A stretch of DNA of 64,000 bases from Pseudoxanthomonas sp. SE1 (GCF_029542205.1 NZ_CP113783.1:186001-250000), one strand, 5' to 3'; positions 8,989 to 20,069 are shown, counted from the stretch's first letter. The notes: a model not told the origin generated them from the sequence alone. Translations and numbers: made by a program.

Positions 8989-9555
8989 ATGAGCCATCTG
9001 ACCGGAAAGCGCGTCGCCATCCTCGCTACCCACGGCTTCGAACAGTCCGAACTGACCGAACCACTGCGTGCGTTGCGTGAACACAAGGCCGACGTCGACA
9101 TCGTCTCGCTCGACGGCGGCCGCATCCAGGGATTCAAGCACTTCGACAAGGGCGACCAGGTCGAAGTCGACCATGTGCTGTCCGAAGTTTCGGCCAAGGA
9201 CTACGACGCGCTGGTCATTCCCGGCGGCCTGTTCAATCCCGACACGCTCCGCGTCGACGACCAGGCGCTGACCTTCACCCGTGGCTTCTTCGAGGCCGGC
9301 AAACCGGTCGGTGCGATCTGCCACGGCCCCTGGGTGCTGGCCAATGCCGACGTGCTTCGCGGGCGCACCGTCACCTCGGTACCCAACATCCGCAAGGACC
9401 TGGAGAATGCGGGCGCCAACTGGAAAGACGACGAAGTGATCGTCGACAAGGGCCTCGTCACCAGTCGCACGCCGAAAGACCTGCCAGCGTTCTGCGCGAA
9501 GCTGGTGGAAGAGATTGCCGAGGGCAAGCATGGTGGGCAGCGGCGCTCGGCGTAA
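8989..9555 (+). CDS. DJ-1/PfpI-family protein (protease/deglycase-like)
   Basis: A 188-residue single-domain protein. The nucleophile elbow AICHGPWVL has Cys111-His112, and the conserved acidic residue is Glu18 in THGFEQSEL, as in PfpI, YhbO and YraA. Family members act as glyoxalases/deglycases or general stress proteins; the substrate cannot be told from sequence. I chose the ATG at 8989 because the fold begins at KRVAILATHG; the open frame upstream is not protein-like. A hairpin lies 30 bp after the stop. Confidence 0.88.
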   Translation: MSHLTGKRVAILATHGFEQSELTEPLRALREHKADVDIVSLDGGRIQGFKHFDKGDQVEVDHVLSEVSAKDYDALVIPGGLFNPDTLRVDDQALTFTRGFFEAGKPVGAICHGPWVLANADVLRGRTVTSVPNIRKDLENAGANWKDDEVIVDKGLVTSRTPKDLPAFCAKLVEEIAEGKHGGQRRSA

Positions 9556-9584
9556 GCCGGAGAGGAGACCGCAAGCCGGAGATC

Positions 9585-9609
9585 GCGTCGCCGCTCAGTG
9601 CGGCGACGC
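9585..9609. terminator. Perfect 10-bp hairpin at a convergent junction
   Basis: GCGTCGCCGC (9585-9594) pairs perfectly with 9600-9609 around a 5-base loop that holds the stop codon of the minus-strand gene. There is no T-tract, so termination is plausible but not certain. It could serve both converging genes. Confidence 0.45.
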
Positions 9610-10008
9610 CGGGTTTTCCGTTGCATCGCCGCTGGGCGCGCATTGCGGTAGCGGCAAGGGGCCATACACCTTGAAGGTGCCGGCAAAGCCGCCTTGTTCG
9701 ACCACGTAGACCGCACGTGCATCGGTATCGACATGGAGGAACTGTTGGTAGCCGTCCGCAACCATGCCCGTGTCAGAGAGCGGTGTTCCCAGCGTGTGAA
9801 GCAACCCCGTGGGCGGCGACGCCATCACCGGCCATGCTTGCTGCACGCCATATGGGCCGACGAAAGGCCTGAGGCGACGGGCAACGCAGGCGTCCACCGG
9901 ATCCGCGGCAGTCACGTGCGTGCCCGTGTCGACGATGAGGGTCACGGGTGGCGGAGCCTGGCCAGGCGCGGTAGTGGCCAGCATCACGATCAGGGCAATG
10001 GAAGCCAT
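9595..10008 (-). CDS. Small exported protein of unknown function
   Basis: A 137-residue protein with a short probable signal sequence (MASIALIVMLATTAPGQA), then a soluble domain with two cysteines far apart (DACVARR and LPQCAPSG) that could form a disulfide. A strong ribosome site (AAAAAGGAGCGCC before ATG) supports the start. I recognise no family. The gene is convergent with the DJ-1/PfpI gene and divergent from the exported nuclease-like gene at 10145. Confidence 0.65.
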   Translation of the reverse strand: MASIALIVMLATTAPGQAPPPVTLIVDTGTHVTAADPVDACVARRLRPFVGPYGVQQAWPVMASPPTGLLHTLGTPLSDTGMVADGYQQFLHVDTDARAVYVVEQGGFAGTFKVYGPLPLPQCAPSGDATENPASPH

Positions 10009-10144
10009 GGCGCTCCTTTTTCGATTCCGATGGACGCATCTTGCATGACTCCATGTCGTGGATGAATACCGGCCCGTTCCGTATTGCCTCGCTGTTCAAG
10101 TGCCGCCTGCGCGACAATGGTGGCCCGCCACCGTGGAGTCGCCC

Positions 10145-10978
10145 ATGAGCCGTTGGAGTCTGGTACTGGCAAGCCTGCTGGGCCTCGCGTCGATGCAGGC
10201 ACACGCCACCGATCCGCTTTCCATCATGAGCTTCAACATCCGCCTGCCGGCAGAAAGCGATGGCGCGGACTACTGGGAGACGCGCAAGCCGTTGGCGGTA
10301 CGCATGCTGCGCGAGGAGGCGCCGGACGTGATCGGCATGCAGGAACTGGTGAAGTCGCAGGCCGAATATCTCGCGCGCGAACTGCCGCAGTACGCCTGGT
10401 TCGGGCGTGGGCGCGAGGCCGATGGCGGCGGCGAACACATGGGCGTGTTCTACCGCAGGGATCGCTTGAAGGTGGTCGAATCCGGCGACTTCTGGCTTTC
10501 CGACACGCCCGACGTGCCCGGCAGCATCAGCTGGAACCACCCTCATCCCCGGATGGTGTCCTGGGCGCTGTTCGAACGCCGCAGCGACCGCAAGCGCTTC
10601 TATCTGTTCAACACGCATCTGCCGTACCGCGAACAGGACGAGGCCGCGCGCCTGAAAGGCGCGAATGCCATCGCGCAGCGCTTGGCCGCGCTGCCGGCCG
10701 GTGTGCCGGTGGTGCTGACCGGCGACTTCAACACCACGCCCGACAGTGAAGTGCATGCCGTGCTGGCGAAGACGCTTCAGGATGCGTGGACCACCGCGTC
10801 GCGGGTGGAAGGCAGCGACGCGACGTTCCATGGGTTCACGGGCAACGCCGACAAGCGCATCGACTGGATCTTCGTGAAGGGACTGCTGGTGGATGCGGTG
10901 ACCTCGGTAAACACCCGCTGGGGCGGCCGCTACCCGTCCGATCATTTCCCACTGGTGGTGACGCTGCGGTTGCCGTAG
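10145..10978 (+). CDS. Exported endonuclease/exonuclease/phosphatase-family protein
   Basis: A 277-residue protein. It has a signal peptide (MSRWSLVLASLLGLASMQAHA), then the EEP fold: MSFNIR, DVIGMQE (metal-binding Glu), NTHLPYREQDEAARL, LTGDFNTTPDS, DWIFVK and a terminal SDHFPLVVTL with the catalytic His. This points to a periplasmic or secreted metal-dependent phosphodiesterase or phosphatase; nucleic acid, sphingolipid or sugar-phosphate substrates are all possible. The start at 10145 precedes the signal peptide directly. Confidence 0.85.
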   Translation: MSRWSLVLASLLGLASMQAHATDPLSIMSFNIRLPAESDGADYWETRKPLAVRMLREEAPDVIGMQELVKSQAEYLARELPQYAWFGRGREADGGGEHMGVFYRRDRLKVVESGDFWLSDTPDVPGSISWNHPHPRMVSWALFERRSDRKRFYLFNTHLPYREQDEAARLKGANAIAQRLAALPAGVPVVLTGDFNTTPDSEVHAVLAKTLQDAWTTASRVEGSDATFHGFTGNADKRIDWIFVKGLLVDAVTSVNTRWGGRYPSDHFPLVVTLRLP

Positions 10979-11074
10979 GCGGAAGACCGCTCTCCAACGG
11001 TCGTTCGCAACACGTGGAACATCGCGTGCGAGGCGCGGAATGTCATCGTCGGCCCTCCGCGGTCCGTGTGCGAG

Positions 11075-11350
11075 GCTCAACGTGAGAGAGATGGGACGCC
11101 GAATCCCGTCGATCGCTTTCCGAATGCCATCCCATCGCACGCCGCATGCCATCGATGGCTTTCCGAGCCCCGCGTGCAGAGCTCAATGTGAGACAGATGG
11201 GTTTCCGGAAGCCATCGATGGGTGTCCGAGAGCCATCGATGGCTCTCGAAGTGCCATCCCATCGCATTTCGAGCGCCGACGTTGGCTTTCGGAGCGTCGC
11301 CGGCAAGGCTCAATGTGAGAGAGGCGGGGCTCCGAGCCCCATCGATGGCC
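11075..11350. repeat. Degenerate interspersed repeat array, no gene
   Basis: The 486-bp gap from 10979 to 11464 has no convincing gene. Inside it, a unit beginning GCTCAATGTGAGA recurs at 11075, 11181 and 11308. The palindrome GCCATCGATGGC occurs exactly at 11148-11159 and 11232-11243, with near copies at 11211 and 11338. GCCATCCCATCGCA occurs at 11126 and 11253. Variants of GGCTTTCCGA link these blocks about every 20 bp. The result is a mosaic of short palindromes able to form many hairpins. The origin is unknown. Confidence 0.7.
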
Positions 11351-11421
11351 CGCGGAGACTCGCGCGCGGCGCTTGATGGGACGCAGGTCGGGCTCCGGGG
11401 CATGGCGTGAACCTGGAAACA

Positions 11422-11447
11422 GGAACGGCCCCTTGCGGGGCCGTTCC
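11422..11447 (-). terminator. Hairpin downstream of the M16 protease gene
   Basis: GGAACGGCCCC (11422-11432) pairs with 11437-11447 over a TTGC loop: a perfect 11-bp stem 18 bp past the minus-strand stop. Only a short T-rich stretch follows on that strand. Confidence 0.6.
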
Positions 11448-11464
11448 GTGTCGCATCGTGCGGA

Positions 11465-14245
<2,781 letters not shown>

Positions 14246-14327
14246 CCTCAATCCTCCTTCAAGGCCGCGTGCGTCCATCGCGTGCGGCGAACCCCGAGTT
14301 TCGCAGATTTGGAAGGTACGCAGCTTC

Positions 14328-15056
14328 ATGGATTACGGTGAGACGAAGGCGAATGACGGCGCAGTGCCCGTGCTGTATGCCGATGCGCAGATCGCGGTGG
14401 TCAACAAGCCCGCAGGTGTGATGGCGCACGACAGCAAGCTGGCCGGTGGGGAAACGGATTTCGTCGCCGACCGGCTGCGCGCGCAGTTCGGCAAGCCGAT
14501 CTTCCTGATCCATCGGCTGGACCGCGCCACCAGCGGTTGCCTGCTGGTGGCGTTCGATCGCGAGAGCGCTTCGACGCTGGGCAAGGTGCTGATGTCGCGT
14601 GAAGTGGAAAAGGATTACCTCGCGGTGTGCCGCGGCTGGCCGGAACCGGATTTCATCGTCGATCATCCGCTCGACGGCGGTCCGGGCAAGCCGGAAAAGA
14701 AGCCGTCGGTGACGCGCTTCGTGCGACTGGCGACGGGCGAACTGCCGTTGCCGTCGGGCGGCTTCGAGACCTCGCGCTATGCGCTGCTGCGCTGCCAGCC
14801 GCAGACCGGGCGCTTCCGCCAGATCCGCCGCCACCTGAAGCATGCATTCCATCACCTGATCGGCGACACCAGCCACGGCGATGGTCGGCACAACCGCAAT
14901 TTCCGTATGCAGGGCGTGCACCGCATGTTGCTGCACGCGGTGCGGCTGTCGTTCCCGCATCCGGCAACGGGCGAACGCATCGAAGCGGTGGCACCGCTGG
15001 ACGACGAGTTCCGCAAGGCGTATGCGCTGTTCGGATGGGAAGAGGATCTGCGCTGA
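14328..15056 (+). CDS. truC: RluA-family pseudouridine synthase (TruC-like)
   Basis: A 242-residue single-domain enzyme. The catalytic loop HRLDRATSG (62-70) holds the essential Asp65; VVNKPAGVMAH and LRCQPQTGRFRQIRRHLKH are typical RluA-family motifs. There is no S4 domain, which together with the size and the HxxxPxxG/DxxHGDGxHN region suggests TruC, which modifies tRNA position 65. RluA-type rRNA enzymes are an alternative. GGAAGG lies 11 bases before the ATG. A 35-bp perfect inverted repeat begins 5 bp after the stop. Confidence 0.8.
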   Translation: MDYGETKANDGAVPVLYADAQIAVVNKPAGVMAHDSKLAGGETDFVADRLRAQFGKPIFLIHRLDRATSGCLLVAFDRESASTLGKVLMSREVEKDYLAVCRGWPEPDFIVDHPLDGGPGKPEKKPSVTRFVRLATGELPLPSGGFETSRYALLRCQPQTGRFRQIRRHLKHAFHHLIGDTSHGDGRHNRNFRMQGVHRMLLHAVRLSFPHPATGERIEAVAPLDDEFRKAYALFGWEEDLR

Positions 15057-15060
15057 GCGG

Positions 15061-15216
15061 TGCTCTCTGTAGGAGCGACGTAAGTCGCGACCGCAGAAGC
15101 GAAATGCCGGGATGGTCAGACCAAGAGCGGTCGTATCGGCGAGGCTCCTTGCCCCTGAAACACCAGCGGGCTTTCATGGTGTGCGGTCGCGACTTACGTC
15201 GCTCCTACAGAGAGCA
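15061..15216. repeat. REP-like inverted pair, family B, with 35-bp perfect arms
   Basis: The arms at 15061-15095 and 15182-15216 are exact reverse complements. The core is GTAGGAGCGACGTAAGTCGC, flanked by CTCTCT outside and CCGCA inside; an 86-bp spacer separates them. Related pairs are at 15749-15813, 40405-40495 and 52355-52498. It lies between two converging genes. Confidence 0.85.
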
Positions 15217-15219
15217 GCG

Positions 15220-15612
15220 TCACGCCACCCGCATCGCCGCCAGCACCATCAGCGCCACGGCGCACAGCATGCCGAGCAGCCACACCAGGCTGCGTAGCGA
15301 TTGCTTGTCTGCCAAATAGAACACGCCATGCAGTACGCGTGCAGCAACGAACCCCAGTGCGAGCGGTGTCACCGCTTCTTCCGGCACGCCGGCCAGCTGC
15401 GCCATCAGCACGCCCGCGACGAAGGCGGGGAACGCCTCGAAGCCGTTGAGGTGCGCGGCGTTGGCGCGCTGCACCTTGTAGTTGCCTTCCTGTTTGGCGA
15501 TCCAGGCGCGCGGGTTGCGGTTGTTGTAGCGCTCGCCGGACCGCTTGGCGATGAAGACCCACAGGTACGGCAGCAGCGCGGTGATCAGGATGCACCAGTA
15601 GGCGATGGACAT
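15220..15612 (-). CDS. MAPEG-family membrane protein
   Basis: A 130-residue protein with four helices: residues 3-23, then after a loop RNPRAWIAKQEGNYKVQRANAAHLNG (the MAPEG signature with Asn/Glu/Arg) three more. MAPEG proteins include microsomal glutathione transferases; bacterial members are mostly uncharacterised. The start at 15612 has a ribosome site (GGAGGGAAACGCTC before ATG). A longer open frame to 15792 runs through a repeat and is rejected. The stop lies 4 bp from a REP arm. Confidence 0.85.
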   Translation of the reverse strand: MSIAYWCILITALLPYLWVFIAKRSGERYNNRNPRAWIAKQEGNYKVQRANAAHLNGFEAFPAFVAGVLMAQLAGVPEEAVTPLALGFVAARVLHGVFYLADKQSLRSLVWLLGMLCAVALMVLAAMRVA

Positions 15613-15748
15613 GAGCGTTTCCCTCCTAGGATGGCGCAGGGTAGTGGGTGGCGAGGGCGGTCGTCCATGCTTGCGTCTCTTCTTCCGCCTGTGCCGGAGG
15701 TGGGATGAGAGGGGTCGCAACGGAATGCGTGCCGGAGGCGAGCTTGTT

Positions 15749-15813
15749 GTGGGAGCGACGTAAGTCGCGATGGGCCACCGGTAACGCTTCATCGCGACTT
15801 ACGTCGCTCCCAC
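15749..15813. repeat. REP-like inverted pair, family B
   Basis: GTGGGAGCGACGTAAGTCGC at the left (15749-15772) and its perfect 24-bp inverted copy at 15790-15813. The head is GTGG instead of GTAG. It lies between the MAPEG gene and the M28 peptidase terminator. Confidence 0.85.
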
Positions 15814-15851
15814 GGCTAGGGGTCGATGGTGGGTCGCGCGGCTGGAAAGAA

Positions 15852-15877
15852 AAAACGGCGCCTCTCGGCGCCGTTTT
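15852..15877 (-). terminator. Terminator of the M28 peptidase gene
   Basis: AAAACGGCGCC (15852-15862) pairs perfectly with 15867-15877 over a 4-base loop, with an AT-rich outer stem. It is 24 bp beyond the minus-strand stop and has the form of an intrinsic terminator. Confidence 0.8.
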
Positions 15878-15900
15878 CATGTCGCATCGGAACAGGCGGC

Positions 15901-17604
15901 TTATTTCTTCGCCGGTTCCGCCTTCATCATCGTGTCGCGCGCGGCCTTGAACGGGTTGCCGTCGTACCAGTTCGGCCACGTGCCTTCCACGGCCAGGTCC
16001 TTGCCCACGCCGTAAAGCGCCTGCAGGTCCTGCACCACGCCGTCCAGCTTCCAGCCTGCGTGCACTTCGTCGCTGGCCTGGTGGTAGCGCTTGGCGTATT
16101 CCTCGCTGGCCGCCTTGCCGGCGTCCACGCCGCCTTCCAGCAGGTCGTTGCCGCCCTTGGCGTACAGGGCCGGCACGCCGGCCTTGGCGAAGTTGAAGTG
16201 GTCGCTGCGGAAGTAGTAGCCGCCGGCCGGGTTGCCTTCCTCGGCGAGTACGCGGCCCTGCTGGTCGGCGTAGACCTTCAGCATGTCTTCGAGCTGCGAG
16301 TTGCCCTTGCCGGTGACGACGAAGTCGCGCGACTTGCCGCCCACGCTCATCGCGTCGAGGTTGATCACGCCGGCGATCTTGTCGAGCGGGAAGGTCGGGT
16401 GGGCGACGTAGTACTTGGAACCGAGCAGGCCGGACTCCTCCAGCGTCACCGCCACGAACACGACCGAGCGCGCCGGCTTCGGATCCTGGTGGGCGAACGC
16501 CTCGGCGATCTCCAGGATGCCGGCCACGCCGGTCGCGTTGTCGACGGCACCGTTGTAGATGTTGTCGCCCTCTTCGCCTTCATGCTTGCCCAGGTGGTCC
16601 CAGTGCGCCATGTACAGCACGGCTTCGTCGGGCTTGCTGCTGCCCGGCAGTACGCCGATGACGTTGCGCGAGGTCTTCTCGGTGATGGTGCTGGTCAAGG
16701 AAGCGGAGGCCTTGGCCTTCAGCGGGACGGGCTTGAAGCCGCGCTTGCCGGCGCTTGCGTAGGCGGCGTCGAGGTCGAGGCCGGCGTCGGCGAACAACTG
16801 CTTCGCAGCCTCGGCGCTCAACCAGCCCTGCATCGGGATGCGCTTTTCCGGATCGTCCTTGGCGGGCAGGTCGTACTGCGGGCCGGCCCAGGAGTTCTTC
16901 ACCACGTCCCAGCCGTAGCTGGCACCCGGGGTGTCGTGCACGATCAGGGCGGCGGCGGCGCCCTTGCGCGCGGCTTCCTCGAACTTGTACGTCCAGCGGC
17001 CGTAGTAGGTCATGCGGTTGCCGCCGAACAGCGTCTCGTCCTTGGCGTGGAAGCCCGGGTCGTTGACGAACATCACGACGGTCTTGCCGGTCCAGTCCTG
17101 GCCGGCGTAGTCGTTCCACTTCTGCTCCGGCGCATCCACGCCATAGCCGACGAACACCAGCTCGCTGGCGTCCAGCTTGACCTGGGTCTCGCCGGTGCGG
17201 GTGCCGATGACGTAATCGGTGCCGAACTTCAGGTCGCGGGTGCCGGCGGAGGTGGTCAGCGAGAGCGTGGTCGCGGCCTCGTCGACGGTGGTCTCCACCA
17301 TCGGCACGTCCTGGAAGTAGCTGCCGTTGTTGCCGGGCTGCAGGCCGATGCGCTTCATCTGCGCTTCGAGGTAGGCGGTGGTCTTCTCTTCGCCGACCGA
17401 GCCGGGCGCGCGGCCTTCGAACTCGTCCGACGCCAGCGCGTTCACCATGTCGGCGAAGTCGCCCTCGGTGATGTCGGCGGTAAACGTATGCGCCGCGGCG
17501 GGCGGCGTGGCGGCTTCGGGCGCGGGGGCCGGAGCCTCGGCTTCGCGCTTGCATGCCGTCAGTGCGGCGGAAGCGGCAAGCAGCAGCATCAACTTGCGGG
17601 ACAT
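15901..17604 (-). CDS. M28-family zinc peptidase, lipoprotein, with PA-type insertion
   Basis: A 567-residue protein. The lipobox LTAC ends at Cys18 and is followed by an Ala/Pro/Glu-rich linker, so it is probably anchored to the outer membrane. A protease-associated-like domain (about 150-300, around VFVGYGVDAPEQKWNDYAG) precedes the M28 domain with zinc-site elements in order: MAHWDHLG, GAVDNATG, TLEESGLLGS, INLDAMS and FRSDHFNF. It probably acts as an aminopeptidase on peptides in the periplasm. It has its own terminator. The next minus-strand gene starts 83 bp upstream of nothing shared, so it is likely monocistronic. Confidence 0.9.
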   Translation of the reverse strand: MSRKLMLLLAASAALTACKREAEAPAPAPEAATPPAAAHTFTADITEGDFADMVNALASDEFEGRAPGSVGEEKTTAYLEAQMKRIGLQPGNNGSYFQDVPMVETTVDEAATTLSLTTSAGTRDLKFGTDYVIGTRTGETQVKLDASELVFVGYGVDAPEQKWNDYAGQDWTGKTVVMFVNDPGFHAKDETLFGGNRMTYYGRWTYKFEEAARKGAAAALIVHDTPGASYGWDVVKNSWAGPQYDLPAKDDPEKRIPMQGWLSAEAAKQLFADAGLDLDAAYASAGKRGFKPVPLKAKASASLTSTITEKTSRNVIGVLPGSSKPDEAVLYMAHWDHLGKHEGEEGDNIYNGAVDNATGVAGILEIAEAFAHQDPKPARSVVFVAVTLEESGLLGSKYYVAHPTFPLDKIAGVINLDAMSVGGKSRDFVVTGKGNSQLEDMLKVYADQQGRVLAEEGNPAGGYYFRSDHFNFAKAGVPALYAKGGNDLLEGGVDAGKAASEEYAKRYHQASDEVHAGWKLDGVVQDLQALYGVGKDLAVEGTWPNWYDGNPFKAARDTMMKAEPAKK

Positions 17605-17686
17605 CGGGATTCCTCAACGAAAGGAATCCCGATTCTAGCGGGAATGGCCGGGCGGGACCTGTGCCGTGTCCCGCCTTTCGCCGGGC

Positions 17687-18352
17687 TCACTCCGTGGGTG
17701 CGGTGTCGGTGCTGTACGGCTTGGCGGTGGCGCCGGTGACGGGGCCGATCTTGGCACTGGTGTGCACGTACAGCACCACCTCGCGCTCGAACACCAGCGG
17801 ACCTTCGACCACCGCGTTCGGCCCGATGATGATGCGCGGGTCGCGCTTGGGCTTCAACGAGAAGTTGACGCCGCGCGGCTTCTCCACCTTGAGGCCGCCC
17901 TTGACGTGCGAACCGACGCCGACCGTGATGTCGCCGGTGACGGTCTCGATGTTGCCCGCCAGCTGCGTGGCGACCAGTCCGATGGCGCCGTTGACGGTGG
18001 ACACATTGCCGCCCACGGTGGTGCCGCGGTCGGTGAAGATGCTGCCGTTGACGGTCTCGATGTCGTTGCGAACCTGCACGTCCTTGCCGACCCGGATGGA
18101 GCCGTTGACGGTCTCGAGCGAGTCCACGCGTGCTTTTTCACCCGCGTTGATGCTGCCGTTCACCGTGCTGGCGTCCTCGGCGATGGCGCCGTCGGCGATG
18201 CGGATGCTGCCGTTGACGGTTTCGAGGTCGGCATAGGTCTGGCCGGCCTCGGCGGTGACGCTGCCGTTCACCTTGGAAATCTCCTGCTGGGCCAGCGCGG
18301 GCGTGGCAGCCAGGGCCAGGGTCAGCAGCAGGACGGTGCGGGTACGGGTCAT
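17687..18352 (-). CDS. Exported beta-solenoid-like repeat protein (TVNGSI repeats)
   Basis: A 221-residue protein with a clear signal peptide (MTRTRTVLLLTLALAATPALAQ). Residues about 25-155 are seven repeats of 18-20 residues, each starting with TVNGSI or a close variant (KVNGSV, TVNGAI, TVTGDI). This periodicity predicts a right-handed beta-helix, like bactofilins or DUF4097-type proteins. The C-terminal 60 residues (RDPRIIIGPNAVVEGPLVFEREVVLYV) look like further solenoid-like strands. The function is unknown; a cell-envelope structural role is possible. Its start faces gpmI. Confidence 0.75.
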   Translation of the reverse strand: MTRTRTVLLLTLALAATPALAQQEISKVNGSVTAEAGQTYADLETVNGSIRIADGAIAEDASTVNGSINAGEKARVDSLETVNGSIRVGKDVQVRNDIETVNGSIFTDRGTTVGGNVSTVNGAIGLVATQLAGNIETVTGDITVGVGSHVKGGLKVEKPRGVNFSLKPKRDPRIIIGPNAVVEGPLVFEREVVLYVHTSAKIGPVTGATAKPYSTDTAPTE

Positions 18353-18427
18353 GGGGTCATCCTTCGGGTGGTGTTGATGACTGTGATGCGCACGGGCAGG
18401 GAAAGGTTTAGCCCGGCCGTCATCGGG

Positions 18428-18456
18428 GGTGCCATGGCACCATGCTTCGCTACAAT
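18428..18456 (+). promoter_or_regulatory. Candidate gpmI promoter with a 14-bp palindrome
   Basis: TACAAT at 18451-18456 is a good -10 hexamer. Where a -35 would lie is the perfect palindrome GGTGCCATGGCACC (18428-18441) rather than a -35 consensus, suggesting a regulator site. The gpmI start is 35 bp further on. Confidence 0.45.
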
Positions 18457-18491
18457 CGTCACCTGCCTGAAGTCACTGGAAACCCCCCGCC

Positions 18492-20069
18492 GTGTCCGCA
18501 TCTCCCGTGCCCGTAGACAATATGGTCGTGAAGCGTCCCAAGCCCGTCGTGCTGCTGATCCTGGATGGCTGGGGGCACCGTGAAGATCCCGCCGACAACG
18601 CGCTGGCGCAAGCCACGCTGCCGAACTGGCACCGCCTGCTCGCCAGCGCGCCGCATACGCTGATCCACACCGAGGGCCGTCATGTGGGTCTGCCGGATGG
18701 GCAGATGGGCAATTCGGAAGTGGGCCACATGAACCTGGGCGCGGGCCGCATCGTCTACCAGGACCTGACCCGCATCGATGCCGCCATCGAGGACGGCAGC
18801 TTCTTCGCCAATGCCGAACTCGTCGCTGCCTGCGAGGCGGCCAAGGCCGACGGCAAGACCCTGCACGTGTTCGGTCTGCTGTCGCCGGGCGGTGTGCACA
18901 GCCATGAGCTGCACATCTTCGCGATGCTGGACCTGGCCAAGCGCCAGGGCGTGCCGCGTGTCGCGGTGCATGCCTTCCTGGATGGCCGCGACACGCCGCC
19001 GAAGTCGGCCGAACCCAGCCTGCGTGCGCTGCAGGACCTGTGCGCGACGCTCGGCAACGCGCACATCGCCTCGGTCAGTGGCCGCTACTACGCGATGGAC
19101 CGCGACAAGCGCTGGGACCGCGTGCGCCTGGCGTGGGACGCGATGGTGGAAGCCAGCAGCGATCACCATGCCGCCAGCGGCGTGGGGGCGCTGGAAGCCG
19201 CATACGCGCGCGGCGAGAACGATGAGTTCGTGCTGCCGACCGTGATCGACGGTGCACGGCCGATGGCGGACGGCGATGCCGTGGTCTTCATGAACTTCCG
19301 CGCCGACCGTGCGCGCCAGCTGACCGCGGCGTTCGTGTCGCCGGCGTTCGACGGCTTCGATGCACGCAAGCCGGCGCTGGCCCGCTTCGTCTGCCTGACC
19401 GAATACGACGCCAGACTCCCCGCGCCGGTGGCGTTCGCGCCGGACGACCTGCGGCACACCTTCGGCGAACTGCTGGCCGATGCCGGATTGACGCAGCTGC
19501 GCATCGCCGAGACGGAGAAGTACGCGCACGTCACGTTCTTCTTCAGCGGCGGACGCGAGGACGTGTTCGCCGGCGAGGAGCGCATCCTGATCCCCAGCCC
19601 GAAGGTCGCCACCTACGACCTGCAGCCCGAAATGAGCTGCCCCGAGCTGACCGCGAAGCTGGTGGAGGCGATCGGCTCCGGCCGCTTCGACGCCATCATC
19701 TGCAACATCGCCAATCCCGACATGGTCGGCCACAGCGGTGATCTGCAGGCCGCCATCCTCGCTGCACAGGCGGTCGACGTGGCCATCGGCGCGGTGGATG
19801 CCGCGGTGCGCGCGGCCGGTGGCGCCCTCATCATCACCGCCGATCACGGCAACCTGGAAATGATGCGAGATCCGGCCACCGGGCAGCCGCACACCGCGCA
19901 CACGGTCGGCCCGGTGCCGCTGGTCCTCGTGTTGCCCGGCAGCGCCGGCGAACACGCGGCCACGCTGCGCAGTGGCGGCGCATTGCGCGATGTGGCACCG
20001 ACGCTGCTCGACCTGCTGGGCCTGCCCCAGCCGGCCGACATGACCGGCCGCAGCCTGATCGACGCCTGA
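18492..20069 (+). CDS. gpmI: 2,3-bisphosphoglycerate-independent phosphoglycerate mutase
   Basis: A 525-residue glycolytic enzyme of the alkaline-phosphatase superfamily interconverting 3- and 2-phosphoglycerate with two Mn ions. Visible are LDGWGHR (24-30), the catalytic Ser75 in GNSEVGHMNLGAGR, FLDGRDTPP, SGRYYAMDRD, MNFRADRAR, EKYAHVTFF and ITADHGNLE. Length matches the family. The start is GTG 18492, with a weak GGAAAC upstream; ATG 18522 in frame is the alternative. Its stop overlaps the next ATG by one base (TGATG), which couples it to the EnvC-like gene. Confidence 0.95.
   Translation: MSASPVPVDNMVVKRPKPVVLLILDGWGHREDPADNALAQATLPNWHRLLASAPHTLIHTEGRHVGLPDGQMGNSEVGHMNLGAGRIVYQDLTRIDAAIEDGSFFANAELVAACEAAKADGKTLHVFGLLSPGGVHSHELHIFAMLDLAKRQGVPRVAVHAFLDGRDTPPKSAEPSLRALQDLCATLGNAHIASVSGRYYAMDRDKRWDRVRLAWDAMVEASSDHHAASGVGALEAAYARGENDEFVLPTVIDGARPMADGDAVVFMNFRADRARQLTAAFVSPAFDGFDARKPALARFVCLTEYDARLPAPVAFAPDDLRHTFGELLADAGLTQLRIAETEKYAHVTFFFSGGREDVFAGEERILIPSPKVATYDLQPEMSCPELTAKLVEAIGSGRFDAIICNIANPDMVGHSGDLQAAILAAQAVDVAIGAVDAAVRAAGGALIITADHGNLEMMRDPATGQPHTAHTVGPVPLVLVLPGSAGEHAATLRSGGALRDVAPTLLDLLGLPQPADMTGRSLIDA

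Noticed and set aside
11075-11350. CRISPR array
   Set aside because: Repeats are imperfect, unevenly spaced (106 and 127 bp for the clearest unit), lack unique spacers of constant length, and no cas genes are present.
10979-11410. Short repeat-bearing open frames on both strands in the repeat array
   Set aside because: The translations (AIDG...R repeats) only mirror the DNA repeats, occur on both strands and lack ribosome sites.
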